In this document: positions 24,614 to 36,515 of the stretch, in pieces | Layout: each line of letters opens with the position of its first letter | Position numbering within the stretch: the first letter of the stretch is position 1 | NCBI RefSeq assembly: GCF_024586455.1 | Contig: NC_065921.1 | Location: 74,729,865-74,793,864, forward strand | Length of the DNA: 64,000 nucleotides | Direction of reading: 5' to 3' | Source of the DNA: Bactrocera neohumeralis | Taxonomy: Eukaryota; Arthropoda; Insecta; Diptera; Tephritidae | The notes under the pieces: generated by a model | What the model was told of the DNA's origin: nothing | Seen by the model: only the letters and a program-made list of their open reading frames with translations | The model's database searches: none | Translations under genes and position numbers: made by a program

Positions 24614-26704
24614 ATGAAATTAAAACGTTACATTAATCATTTGTGGTTGCGGCACCGCAATACAGATGAAAATTGGTATACGTATTTGTTTTTTGCGGTG
24701 CTTCGAGTTGTTCTCGTATTTATACCCCAAAAGGGCTATGTACATCCTGATGAGTTTTTTCAATCCGTGGAAGTGATGACTGGTAAGCACGAATACAATA
24801 TTTTCAAGAAAAATTCAAACATAATTTCTTTATTAGGTGATCATTTCCAATTAGAGCACGTACGCACTTGGGAATTTAACAATACTATGCCGGTACGTAG
24901 TATAACGTTGCAGTTTGTACTTTTGCGAGTTCCCTGGAGTTTTCTTGAATTCGTCGCTTTATACATGCGCCACTATTGGGATATAGAATTATTACAAAGT
25001 TACACTTACTTAGTTTTCCCACGTTTCATAATGTGTGCGCTGTCTTTTATCAACGATTGGAGCATGTACCGCATATGTCGTTTATTCAGCTTAAACTACG
25101 AAATACGTCTGCTGGCGCTTGGCAGTTCTTGGGTTATGTTAGTTTTCAGTACACGCACGTTTTCCAATACCATAGAATTGGCTTTATGCTCACTATTGCT
25201 CGCATTTGTGGCCGAATGCATGATAAAAACAAATACTATTATTTACAAGAAAGAAATGCTGGAAGAACGTTACGACAATGCGAAATCTATAAGCGAACGT
25301 GTAAGAATGTGGCGACTGTGTAAATCGTTACCAGCACACAACTACTCTCACACATTGCTTGTGGCCAGCATTTGTGTTGCAGGTGTCTTCAATAGGCCTA
25401 CATTTATAGTTTTTGGTGCACCGATGGTATTTTATTGGATGCTTCGTGGCATGGGTACGAAAACGATAACTTTTCGCGATTTCAATTTACGTATGCTGCT
25501 GTTCTGCCTAAGCGCTCTACCGGCACTTGTAATCTTTATAATTTGCGATTCATTTTATTACAAATACTTAACGGTTGGTGAGCTGCAAATGTTGCAATTG
25601 AGCATTAACAATTTCGTCAGTACACCTTGGAACTTTATTAAATACAATTTGGATGCAAAAAACACCGCCGAGCATGGCATACACCCGAAATATGTACACT
25701 TTTTGGTTAATATACCACTGCTGTACAACGTACTCGGGATTGTGACTATTGTATCGTTTGCGTATCTTTTAATTCGTTTTCTGCGCGCTGAGTACCAGGG
25801 TTTGCCGCGTGCGCAGAGCATTATTAGTTTGATGACTAGCGCAATATTTGTGCCACTGTTTTCTTTATCACTTATCAATCATCAGGAGCCACGTTTTCTT
25901 TTGCCACTACTTTTTCCTATCGTCCTGTTACACGCGCCCAAACTTTACCATGGTCTATGTCCAAACTACCCTTTCAAGGAGGAACATCCGTTACTGCGCA
26001 AAATTTACAATATGCTGCTTTGTCCTCAAGCATCGGCACGGCCATTAATGAAAACCTGGTACATGTGCAATATCGGGCTTGCCATCTTCTTTGGTTTCCT
26101 CCATCAAGCCGGTATATTTCCACTCACACAACATTTTGAGACAGTCATGCAAACCAAATCACCCGCGCAGCATATACATCTCGTTACTTCGCACATCTAT
26201 AATATACCAATGACTTTTATCAATATTCCTAGCGCACAAATGCTGCATTTAAACCGCGAAACTGGGCGGCGTTACCGGCGGCACAAGGATTTCTACATCT
26301 ACGAATATGGTAGTCTTGACATGCCACATCTGCTGGGAAAAATTAAGCTTATCCTGTCATATTGCGAAAACAAATACGTGACAAAACAACAGCAGTACGG
26401 CCTCTATTTAGCTTTGCCCGCCTCACTAAGTGACAGCATGCTCGCAGAATTGCAAACGCTTGGCGCTACCACAAATATTCGCACTCAACTAAAACAAATT
26501 TTCTATCCACATATATCGACAGAGGCATTGCCACGCTTTCATATAAAACAACATTCCTCTAAAGCGACTGCAGACTCCATGTTAAGTTATAGTTATGTGA
26601 GTGAAAAGTTGTTATCCTTCGTTCGCGAATTCGGTTTAGCGCTCTACGAGGTGCAATCTGCACGCAATAGTCAGCAGGTTAAGCTGCACACCGTTAAGAT
26701 GTAG
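24614..26704 (+). CDS. PIG-Z: GPI mannosyltransferase 4 (PIG-Z / Smp3 family)
   Basis: A single-exon frame of 696 residues. The family (GT22) adds the fourth mannose to the GPI anchor in the ER lumen using dolichol-phosphate mannose. The signature VHPDEFFQSVEVM is at about residues 43-55, with a TWEFNNTMPVRS segment near 92 that fits the conserved WEF..R.S region. A second GT22 motif, NHQEPRFLLPLLFP, starts at 422. Many hydrophobic segments indicate a polytopic ER membrane protein. It is longer than the roughly 580-residue human protein, mostly in the C-terminal region after 440. HPDEFFQ distinguishes it from PIG-B (HPDEYWQ type). AATAAA is at 26884. The next gene is convergent. Confidence 0.9.
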   Translation: MKLKRYINHLWLRHRNTDENWYTYLFFAVLRVVLVFIPQKGYVHPDEFFQSVEVMTGKHEYNIFKKNSNIISLLGDHFQLEHVRTWEFNNTMPVRSITLQFVLLRVPWSFLEFVALYMRHYWDIELLQSYTYLVFPRFIMCALSFINDWSMYRICRLFSLNYEIRLLALGSSWVMLVFSTRTFSNTIELALCSLLLAFVAECMIKTNTIIYKKEMLEERYDNAKSISERVRMWRLCKSLPAHNYSHTLLVASICVAGVFNRPTFIVFGAPMVFYWMLRGMGTKTITFRDFNLRMLLFCLSALPALVIFIICDSFYYKYLTVGELQMLQLSINNFVSTPWNFIKYNLDAKNTAEHGIHPKYVHFLVNIPLLYNVLGIVTIVSFAYLLIRFLRAEYQGLPRAQSIISLMTSAIFVPLFSLSLINHQEPRFLLPLLFPIVLLHAPKLYHGLCPNYPFKEEHPLLRKIYNMLLCPQASARPLMKTWYMCNIGLAIFFGFLHQAGIFPLTQHFETVMQTKSPAQHIHLVTSHIYNIPMTFINIPSAQMLHLNRETGRRYRRHKDFYIYEYGSLDMPHLLGKIKLILSYCENKYVTKQQQYGLYLALPASLSDSMLAELQTLGATTNIRTQLKQIFYPHISTEALPRFHIKQHSSKATADSMLSYSYVSEKLLSFVREFGLALYEVQSARNSQQVKLHTVKM

Positions 26705-27558
26705 AAACGGAAAATTTAAGTGCTTTGAACAAAAAACGCGTCAAAATCATTAATTTAACTAATATATGCTTACTGAAAGACACTCATTCTAGTCATGAAC
26801 TGCGAGTATGTTCATATGTACAGGCGTATGAATGTATTGCTTAGATTAACATTACACTGTATTATTTGTAAAGTATTTTTCTTAATAAAATAAATATATG
26901 TATATAAAAAACGCTTTGACAGTTTGACAATCACTAGGGAATTCACTTCCATTTCTAATGGAATTTCCGCTATTCTCATTCCAGGGTTCGGTATATTTAC
27001 AGTTATTTGAAAGCTTGCTTCATGTTCTATAAACGCGTTTTTTATTCGAATTATGTAACGAAAATACAAAATACGAATGCTAATGTATCAAATAATAAAA
27101 ATTAATGCAAACGCATATACAAGTTTTTGAGCTTATGAGAAGAGTTGTATAAATCTTACGAAAGAAACTGTTAAAAAAGATCACAATACAATACTTATTG
27201 TTGTTGATAATATTAACGAGGACGCCTCTGAACAATAATAGATGTTTAAAATAAAAATTAAAAATAAAGTAAATAAGTAAAAATTATGAACGAAAACAGA
27301 ATATATAAATAGTACTTGATAATATAAATAAGCTATGGTAGATAGATAGATTTAAGATTGCATATACGCCGCAAAACACTTACAATTAAAATATTATCTT
27401 TCATAGATAACACTACTTTTGCCGTGAACACATTTTCTTTTACAGAAAATATTATATAGCAAATAGAACTTTTTATTCCATTATCGAGGTGTTCAGTAAA
27501 TGTTCTTCTTTAGCGCTCGGGCTGTTACCAGATATCTCCGACAATTGATCTAGTATTT
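26705..27558. other. Convergent intergenic spacer and 3' UTRs
   Basis: Holds the PIG-Z 3' UTR (AATAAA at 26884) and, on the minus strand, a candidate AATAAA at 27477-27472 for the gene ending at 27559. Nothing else recognised. Confidence 0.5.
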
Positions 27559-29905
27559 CTATAGAAACAAAATTTTAAATGCATTCATTTGTGTAAATTG
27601 CGTACTTTTCATACCCGAAATTTGCAAACTGGCCGAGTTTTGCAAATAGAAATTACAAACTTTCTGTGTCTCTGCGGATTTTTGACGCTTAAACATCACT
27701 GTACGCAAACTTTCTTCTGGAAAATAGTAATCAGATAAACACATTATTATTTCTAAAAGAAATCATTTATGAAAAATACCTACTCCTACGCATACTGCTG
27801 CCGGCGCCACTACAGCCAGCGCTACTTCTGCGACACGGCCTGAATTGACTTTGCCCGTCATCGTTTAATTTTGTGTGCGATAACGGTTTATCATTTTCAA
27901 ATAATGGACATTTAGAGTAATTACCACGCATGGAATCGGTTGCCGCACGCCTACGTGGTGTAAATTCATCGGTTTCATTGCGATACAATATGCTGCAAAT
28001 GCTCGGTTCTATACTATCTAGTATATACTGCGATGCATTCAAGTCAATTGTTTGTGTACCAGTGGCAGTGCTTTGAATAACTGTTGGATTTTCGTCAACT
28101 TTTTTAGCTGACACATTTTCGGTGGGCTCAAGCGCATCAACGAAACGACGCAAAATAGCACGCAATATTTTAAAACGTTTCATTATACGCACGTGATTCA
28201 CCTGATCGGCACATACTAAAATAGCACGACATTCATTTAACATTAACTTGAATTTCTGAAAAAGTTCTAGTGCGTTATTTTTGAATTTTGGAGAGTGTTG
28301 CAGTTCTTTTTTGTTGGCAGGATATTGAAAATATTGCAAGAGAAATTCGCCCATTTGCACCAAGTCATCCAACTTTGATTTGTTAAATTGTTTTTCTGTC
28401 TCAGCAAGGCATGAGTTAAATAACTCATAAAAGCATCTGGTGATCGGTTGCGCATCGACAATTTCATATAAAACTGTTTTGAACTTATTTATTTCCTCGT
28501 AAAAATGTTGCTCTAGTATTTCAGTATGCATATCGGTGCCATTATATGCTTGCAATGAGGGTATAATGCATGAATCCAGTGCTTCCAGCGATGCCATACA
28601 ACTGCGCACCAATGTTTTTACTGTAATTTGGAATGATTAATTTATATGAAATACCTGTTTATACATATCTATGGTAAGCACTTTACATTTGGGCTTTAAG
28701 CAGTCACTAGCAGCAAAGAGTCCAATTTGTGCCAATCTATCTAAATTTACATCAAAATCGGCTATAAATTCGTCTAACTCGGTGTCGTCTACTCGTGTTT
28801 TACGCATCTTAGCGCGCAGTTTATCCAATGAAAACTTTTCTAAATCTGCGAAACAAAGAAATATCAAACGCAACACAGTGCCATCAATGTACTGATGCAA
28901 TTGTGTTAATGAGGTTCCCAGTGCGATAGCCTTTATTCTGCGATGCCAATTATTTGTGCGAATGAGTTTCAAATTGTTTCCACATTCGTGTTGAAATGCT
29001 GTGCATTCTCGCAAGACCTATACAATAAATCAGTAATTCAACCATTTGTATTTATAATAAGCACGATTTACCTTTTGACATAATGCGCTTATTGCTGTTT
29101 TATCCTGAATCAATGCCACATTTGCTAGCGCAAGTGCATGGCTGATCAGTAAACGCACGGCCTGGTAAACGTCTTTACTGGTCTCTAGTGCCTAATTTAT
29201 ATGAGAAATTATACAAATTATGAACCATACAATTAAAAATCTTATTAATTATTTCTAATATATAAAAACTTACATCTTCAAGTTGATTTAATTCATCGGT
29301 GTCAGTATTCATATCTTCCTGATACGTACTAAACTCTTTTATGTGATCCATTGCTATATCTAACAAGGTGATAAATCCATAGCCAGACATATGCGATTTA
29401 TTTTCGGTAGTAATGGATAAATTACTAAAACTTGTTTCTAATTTATCGAAGCACAACATTATGCGATCAATAAAATGTTTTCTAGAATTCTGTTTGGAGA
29501 TTAGATAATTGTAATTAAAAGCATTACTGGATACTTTACACATACGGGTATGGCATTGCGAGCAGTATCCTCCGCTCGTAGAATTCGTTCCAGATATTTT
29601 GTACACAAGCAAACTTGAGCCAAGCAAAGAAAAATGTTATCCATTATTTCATTTCCTTCATTATCATCTTCTTTTATTTCGCTGGCGATAAATTTATGCA
29701 AGTGGTTGGCAAAAATGTAAAAATCACCACAGAAATTCTGCAGAAGATGTAATGAACATAATACATATGTAATTCAAGCATTTGCATTCGTATTTCTTAC
29801 ATTTAACCACTCTATGCGGGTGCTCATTTCGCTGGACCCTAAAGATATTATTTCTCTACATTTTGTTAATTGGGTTCTCAGCACTTGTAGTTCTACCGAT
29901 GTCAT
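27559..29905 (-). CDS. Serendipity-alpha / spitting-image-like protein (alpha-catenin/vinculin type)
   Basis: Seven exons fit in frame: 29905-29801, 29737-29546, 29489-29274, 29191-29072, 29017-28687, 28620-27784 and 27716-27559, giving about 652 residues. The start MTSVELQVLRTQLTK follows an in-frame AT-rich leader. The protein is almost all charged amphipathic helix (e.g. MLCFDKLETSF, YQAVRLLISHALAL, LKIMKRFKI-like blocks), has no membrane span, and ends in a basic, serine-rich tail (RRRAATDSMR, RSSAGCSGAGSS). The helical build and the location between orthologues of CG8243 and CG8258/CG8261 suggest the Sry-alpha/spitting image family, actin-linked relatives of alpha-catenin; this assignment is inference. 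The exon 5 donor (AAAT then GTAAAG) was chosen because it alone keeps frame. Two donors 4 nt apart compete at the end of exon 6. Confidence 0.7.
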
Positions 29906-30589
29906 AATAAAATTTATAATCGGTTTTTAGTTGTAAAATATTTTCCTGATATAATTAGATTTTTATCAAAGTTCCGTTGACTATTCAAAACTGAATTTGT
30001 TTTTTATCTTTTTCGCATAAAAAATAAAGTCACAATTGGTTAAAGTCTACTACAATTCACAAATGCACGAGATTAGGCGAAGCTTTCTCATATATAAAAT
30101 CAGTTGTAAAATAATTTATTATATTTCGAAGTTATCACAACAGACTTTTATATGATAAGATTTGGTATATATTTATAATAGTTTGATATAAAAATATTCG
30201 AACATGTTAATTGTTCGTATCAAATATTATTTTTTCTGTATGATTTTGAATACATAGAATGTTTTCGCCCTACTGACGTTTATGATTTTGTCTTCTGGCA
30301 TTGACAATCAACTTTTCGCTCAATTTCGCCGTCATTCGACGTTTTTCTTTCGGTAATGTCATAGAAAAATATTTTTTATTTTTTGATTGGCACAGGAGTT
30401 ATTTCAATTGCAGCATATTCCAAATCTACTCGAAATTGTTATTTTATTGAATTATTTGCTAATATATAAATAAATGCAGCAAACATAATAGTGCAAATTA
30501 AAGTGAAAAGTGTAGTACAAGTGGTCATATTGATCGTCTAAGAAACAAGACCTTTTACAAGTGTGCGTTCAACATAGTGAAGTGGAAAA
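29906..30589. promoter_or_regulatory. Bidirectional promoter region
   Basis: The seven-exon gene (minus, start 29905) and the ArfGAP (plus, start 30590) diverge across 684 bp, so both promoters must lie here. The sequence is A/T-rich. No TATA box or known operator could be fixed. Confidence 0.45.
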
Positions 30590-33219
30590 ATGAGTTCAAC
30601 TGCTAGCCGGAAGGAAAATGAAAGGACAAAATTAATACAGGAAAAATGCCAAACTCTGCTGACTCAGATGCTTCGCGATGAGGACAATAAATATTGCGTT
30701 GATTGTGATGCAAAAGGTAAGAATTGTGTATTAAAATATAGTTAGGGCACTCAGGGGGGACAATACCATGTCATAGTAGGATACCAACAAGCAAAACCAA
30801 AAAATCGACAGTAACCACCCAAAATATGCCAATCCTTAAATTTTAATGCCAGGTAAGGTGGGTGCAGTCACTAACATTTTTTGTCGGTGATATTGTCAAT
30901 GTTTTCATTTTAATAATTATTTGGCAGCAATGCAATGTTAGACGATTTTTACTGAATAAAAAATTATTCATAAGATACGTGACGACCAAATTTAGAGCTA
31001 TTTCAAATTGAGATTGAATAATACAAAGCTTGCAGTAAAAAATATATTCCATAGTTGCAATGTGCGAACCCCTTACGTTTCCTAATACCGCTGTCACTGA
31101 TATTCATATCGTTGTTGGATTAATGTTGATGGGTTACGTGTCTATGAGTGTAACAGTAAATTTAATGTGTTAATTTTTCTCGCATATAAATTCTCTGTCA
31201 GATTTTCTATTGACAGGAGGAAAAAGTGTCTTTAAAAGGCGATATAACAGTTTCTGCCTTAACAATTTTTTCTATAACCATTTCACATTATCAGTTAAAA
31301 ACTGCTAAAAATCAATACAAGCAAAATAAGCTCGTTTTTATAAAAAATATTTTTTTAAATAAAAGTATTTTGTTCTGATAAGTATTTTTCTTTCGAAGTA
31401 CAGGTCCTTTCTTCTTTAATAGCAACCAATATTTAATCAAAATTACTTTACATACATAGCTAGTTATGAGTCAGAGCTTAAATATCTATTTATTGACTAA
31501 ATGTGAAGATCACAAGGGAATATGAGCGCGAGAGAATACGAGTAACATTTCGATAAAGCATCTCTTACAATTTTATTAAAAAAAACTCGATGCACTAACC
31601 ACGCAAACAGTTTGTTGTTGTCAAGCACTGTTAAACTGATAAGCAATTTGTGGTGTTAACGTTTTGTGATATATGTACATACATATAAAGCAGTATTGCT
31701 AATAATTATTTTATCAATAATAATTTCTACATTTTTAGGTCCGCGCTGGGCATCATGGAATCTGGGCGTATTCTTGTGCATACGCTGCGCCGGTATACAT
31801 CGCAATCTTGGCGTACACATATCACGTGTTAAGTCGGTTAACTTAGACACCTGGACACCAGAGCAGGTGATTTCATTGCAACAGATGGGCAACTCGCGTG
31901 CGCGTGCCGTGTATGAAGCACAGCTGCCAGATGGTTTTCGTCGGCCTCAGACCGATACAGCGTTGGAGTCTTTCATACGTGCTAAATATGAACATAAAAA
32001 GTATTTGGCACGAGAATGGGTACCACCATCGCCGCCTAAAGTAGACTGGGCAAAGGAAATCGATGAAGAATTAGAGCGGCAAAAACGTAAGAAAAAAGCA
32101 GCTCAAGCTTGCACTTCAATGGGATTGAGTGTGATGAGTGCCATTGGTGCCGGCGGTGATAAGAAAAGCAGTACATCTTCAGCGTCTATATCTAAATCGA
32201 CGCCACTACCAGCACCGTTGCCAAAACCGAAGGCCGGACAAGTTGGAAGTGGTTGTAGCCCTAAAACTCAGCGTATTACAGTGAACTCCAATATCGGCGA
32301 AGGCAATCAGAGCAGTGATCTGCTCGGTCTCTCCTCACCCACAAAACCCGTCCAGAATAGTATGGGTAATAGCACAGGACAAGATTTGCAAAATGATAGC
32401 TTCACTGGTTTCCTTAGTGCAACACCATCCGCAGCGCCACCTACAGATCAAAGTAAAGCCGCGGAATCGAATGGACAAAATACCATACAAAACTCGCTCG
32501 CAAAGGAGGAGGAAGACTTCTTCAATCAGGGATCTCTAAGTGGTGGCGAAAAAGATAAATCAGGGAAACTAACGAAAGATAGTATTTTAGCATTGTACGG
32601 TACGGCACCAACCAACAACGTAGCCTCCCACAATCCGCACAGCGGTCAAATGCCTTTTGCCCAACCACAACCCATGTTTGCGGCAACTGGGGCCTATTCA
32701 GGTGGCTTAGCTCCCGGCGGCTATATGAGCGGTGGTGGTGCACCACATCCCCAGCAACATCAATTCATGACGCCGCCAAATTCCACCAGCATGTATAACG
32801 CTCCCGTTATGACGGCTCCTACTGCATTCACCGCACCCGGAATGCATATGGGTGGCGCCGGCGCAACTGGTGGTTTCGGTGCACAGTTTCCGGGAACGAC
32901 TAGTACTGGCGTGTATACACAGCAACATATGTCCAGTCTTGGAAATATGATGACTAACAATGGGCAGCCGGTTAGCAATTTAAATCTTATGCACACGAAT
33001 CAGAATCTACTGAGCGGAATGTCTATGATGGGCATGGGCGCAACTACGACGGGAATGATGCAACAGCCACCAATGAGTATGAATATGCCAATGGGGAATA
33101 TGCAGATGTCTAGCGCGTTTCAAACAGCACCCACAGCTGGGCCTGGTGCTACGTCCACCAATACACACGGTCTAAACCAGCAATTCAGCAACTTAAATAT
33201 CGGTAATGTGTGGCAGTGA
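30590..33219 (+). CDS. SMAP: SMAP-type Arf GTPase-activating protein
   Basis: Two exons: 30590-30716 and 31739-33219, giving 535 residues. The intron splits the glycine codon right after the first zinc pair (CVDCDAKG). The ArfGAP zinc finger is C36-x2-C39-x16-C56-x2-C59, followed by AGIHRNLGVHIS with the arginine finger R64. It then has SLDTWTPEQV-like text and a KLARE-type helix (YEHKKYLAREWVPP). The remaining ~370 residues are low complexity, rich in G, M, Q, P, with a DLLGLSS motif resembling the clathrin box of SMAP proteins. The family stimulates GTP hydrolysis on Arf6/Arf1 at endocytic and endosomal membranes. It is intact; D. melanogaster CG8243 is the likely orthologue (from memory). 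Confidence 0.93.
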
Positions 33220-35110
33220 GCGGACGGTTATTTGCGGGTTGGTAATCTGTAACGCCTGCGTGGTATGTCGTCAAAACTCAACTTGCCTTGTTCAATATTT
33301 CGCAATCGTAAACGCCGTCAACGGTGTGTTTTCGTGTTAAGTGTACATCAAAATGAGGAAAATATGCTTAGTGATTATATTTTTCAAAATATTTAAAATA
33401 TATATTTAATATTCCTTTAATGATTCGATAAACAAATTAATATAGATATGGAAAATATGTTTTCTAAAATTTGCCACAATTTAAGATGCTTGTTAATTTC
33501 CAAAGTCGTTTTTTTGTAATAACGCACTAAATTTCCTAACTTGCATGTAACAAGAAAACACGACGAAATTATAAATTTTTTGTTTAGAAGAAAAAATCAC
33601 GTATAACATTAACTTTCAAAATTGCAGATTTTGCAATTTTCATAATATATGTCCAGTTCATCATAGTGCTCGAAATTATTTATTATTTCGTTCCTAAGTG
33701 TGTATCAAATGTCAATGTCTAAAGGATGCAGTACTTAACGTACCACACAGTATAAATCTATGAAACATGAATGTATAAAAACTTCAGCCAGCCGTCTGTT
33801 ATAAATAATAAAAATGTTAGCATAACGGGTTAAGTACGTGTGCTAGCAAAATTGAGGGAAAATAATATACAACTTTTTAAATGCAATATATAAATACTTT
33901 ATTTTTAAACAACGTAATGATTCCTTATTTTTTTTATAAACATTCATTTTTTTCATGGCTTAACAATCCTCGATCAGCTGTATTACTTAAATCGAAATAT
34001 TGAAAACTGAGATGATGTAAAAAATATGCTTATATATGTATATATATTAAAGCTAAGATCAGTATGTATGATGTGGAGGATGTTTCCTTCCAAAGCTAAA
34101 TCGAAATTTGATTGTAGACCGCAACTTAAATGATACTTTTAATAAAAAAATTAATTTCCACATTTCTTTAAATACACGACCATAATTGTAAGTTTATTAC
34201 GATGTTTAATTGAAACTATGAATATCAATAAAAACAATAAATAAAAAAACAAAAAAAAAACAAGTCGACAATTAATAATAATGCTCCTTTTAAAAAAGGA
34301 GATTCGCTAATTGTGGCGAGTTGACAGTCTTTGGGTGGATAAAAATCAGTAGGATAGGACTATATGCTTGGTCAACCTTATCTTTTAATTTGTGATAAGA
34401 GCCTTGGCGCTAATAGAACAAACTGTAGGAAATCGGAAGATTGCTCGGGAGGAAAGAACTTTCAGGACACAAAAGATGGCAGTTTCATTCAAAATTTTAC
34501 ATGCGCAATTTTTTATTGCAACGAGAAAATCTTTAATTAATTATTCTATTTGCAAATATATTCAAATCAGGATACGAATATATGTATATGCAAGTTATTT
34601 GTATAAATAATTGAACATATTCATATTATAAATAATTTCATTGGAAAAAAGTTGTCTGCAATTTTCCAATTGATAGTATTCTTATTGGAATTTGATGCGA
34701 GCAAAACGAAGAATTAGAAAAATTGTGTTTCCCATTTGACCAAATGCTGTTAATACTTGTAAAAACAAGTTGAGGAAATTATAAAAAAAATTAACGAAAT
34801 CTACCCCCAGCAGCACAAATTGATAATCTTTATTTCGATTTGTAGTTGTTTGTTTTCCTTACTCCCTTGTAAATAAATATGAATTTTGACATTATTGTGA
34901 ATAGGTCAGTACAGTCAGCTGATGAAAATACATACATACATATATAGTATACAAAGGTAGCACTGCGCAATGTCGGTTAAATAATTAAAATTAATGTCGT
35001 GTCCATATTGGTGAAAAAAAACAACAAAGCGAACAACTATACATATGCAGATATTAAAAATAAAAACACCTATTAATGAGTTTGTTTTGAAATTTAAACA
35101 ATAATTGAAA
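33220..35110. other. SMAP 3' flank and repeat remnant
   Basis: Likely SMAP 3' UTR up to AATAAA at about 33807. A decayed family C piece (GAGTTGACAGTCTTTGGGTG) lies at 34255-34360. The rest is A/T-rich and unremarkable. The FAM8A1 promoter should lie just before 35111. Confidence 0.45.
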
Positions 35111-36309
35111 ATGGCATCCATAGATAAGGAAAACGACATTAAAAATGAAAAAAAGTGTGAGGATGCCACCACACCGCCAGTTGGATCAGAAGCCAAACAG
35201 CTGGAAGCTGAAAAGGAGAAACTGTTCGCATCTGCACCATCAGCAGAAAGTGATATTGGACGTGAAATGACTACAAAGGAGGCGTATTTTGCCAGTCTAA
35301 ACGAATGGGTTTGTGTTGCGCTTTTAAACTGACATGGTTCTCCTAATATTGAGTGAGTCGTTTGGTTGCAATTTCGTTTCAGGTGAAACATGCTAATATC
35401 TCGCAAAATGCCATGGCTCTTTTTCCTTTGTATTTAATACATAGCTATCCGCAAATGTTTCAAAACCTTATAAATAATCCTTTGGCTGGTTTAGGCGGTA
35501 CAATACCACCAATAAATACTCAAGCGGTGCCACCTACTCCGAATTTAAACGCTGTCGATGCCAACGGTATTGGTGAACGTGGACGCGTCTTGTTCCAGTA
35601 TCGCATATTAAGTGATCAACTACAAAGTGAACTTATTCATCGTACAGGTGGCTACGAGTATGTTATTGCACCCTTCTGGAAGCGTGTGGTTGCTGAAATC
35701 ATCGATATGGTTATATTACTGTTGTTGAAGATTGTGGTAACGTTTACAGTTATGAATTTATTTGATTTGGATTTGGGATTTGATCTTGACAAGGAAGTGT
35801 TGCGAAAAGCCATTGAAGATGATGATTACGTTAATTTTTTGGCGGTATCTATGGACTTTCTAGCGTTTTCTTCAGATCTTTTAATGCTTGAGCTATTAAC
35901 CAAAATAATAGTTTGTTTCTACGAGGCCATATGGACAGCTGCTTATAACGGCGCTACCCCAGGTAAAGCGGCTATGAAAATACGCATACAATATGTAGAG
36001 GCGATTTATCCATTACCGCCTCCAGTTGATATGCAACCACAGCCACCACCATTTGCCAGACAGTTTCAGGGTTTTCAAGCCCAACGGATGTCAATCAATG
36101 CACTTATATATCCAAATGAAGTGCCAACATTCCAACGTGCTTTTATGCGTGCCGTATCAAAGAATTTAATAATGACCCTATTTTTTCCAATGTGTTTTAT
36201 AATGATTTTCTTTAAAAATAATCGAACCGCTTATGATATAGCAACTAAAACGATTGTTGTTGAAGCGAATCCAAACCCAACGCTTCGACAGCCACCACCA
36301 CAACAATAG
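35111..36309 (+). CDS. FAM8A1: FAM8A1-like RDD-domain membrane protein
   Basis: Two exons, 35111-35308 and 35383-36309, give 374 residues. A charged cytosolic N-terminus (KENDIKNEKKCED..) precedes a conserved EAYFASLNEW segment. The RDD domain starts at about 161 with PFWKRVVAEIIDMVILLLLK, holding the R and D that name it (R166, D173). It continues through YEAIWTAAYNGATPGKAAMK and ends near YDIATKTIV. Two to three membrane segments are visible. In human cells FAM8A1 associates with the HRD1 ubiquitin ligase and HERP in ER-associated degradation. The exon 1 donor GGGTTTGT is weak, but frame and protein continuity support it. The 3' end faces AIMP1 across 206 bp. Confidence 0.88.
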
Positions 36310-36415
36310 GATCTATATAAATCAAAGTATGGGGGATGTTTGGTTACTTTCGCATTTTGTTATTTTTTATTATTGCTTGTTCTTTAAACTTTTTTAAGAA
36401 TTTCCATATCTGAAA

Positions 36416-36440
36416 TTTATTAACAATTTATGAAAATAAA
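36416..36440. terminator. Abutting polyadenylation signals of convergent genes
   Basis: Plus-strand AATAAA at 36435-36440 serves FAM8A1. Minus-strand AATAAA at 36421-36416 serves AIMP1. Cleavage normally occurs 10-30 nt beyond the signal, so the two 3' UTRs should overlap. Confidence 0.6.
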
Positions 36441-36515
36441 TATTTAAACATTATCAAAAACATGCTAAGCAATTTCACTTTAAAAGGAAACTTCTTTTTA
36501 AGGATGGCTTCATAT

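Noticed and set aside
32315..32996. Several overlapping frames in other phases
   Set aside because: All shadow the low-complexity C-terminal half of the SMAP gene.
34915..35406. Minus-strand frame of 163 codons
   Set aside because: It shadows FAM8A1 exon 1, and composition is explained by the antisense of that exon and its A/T-rich leader.
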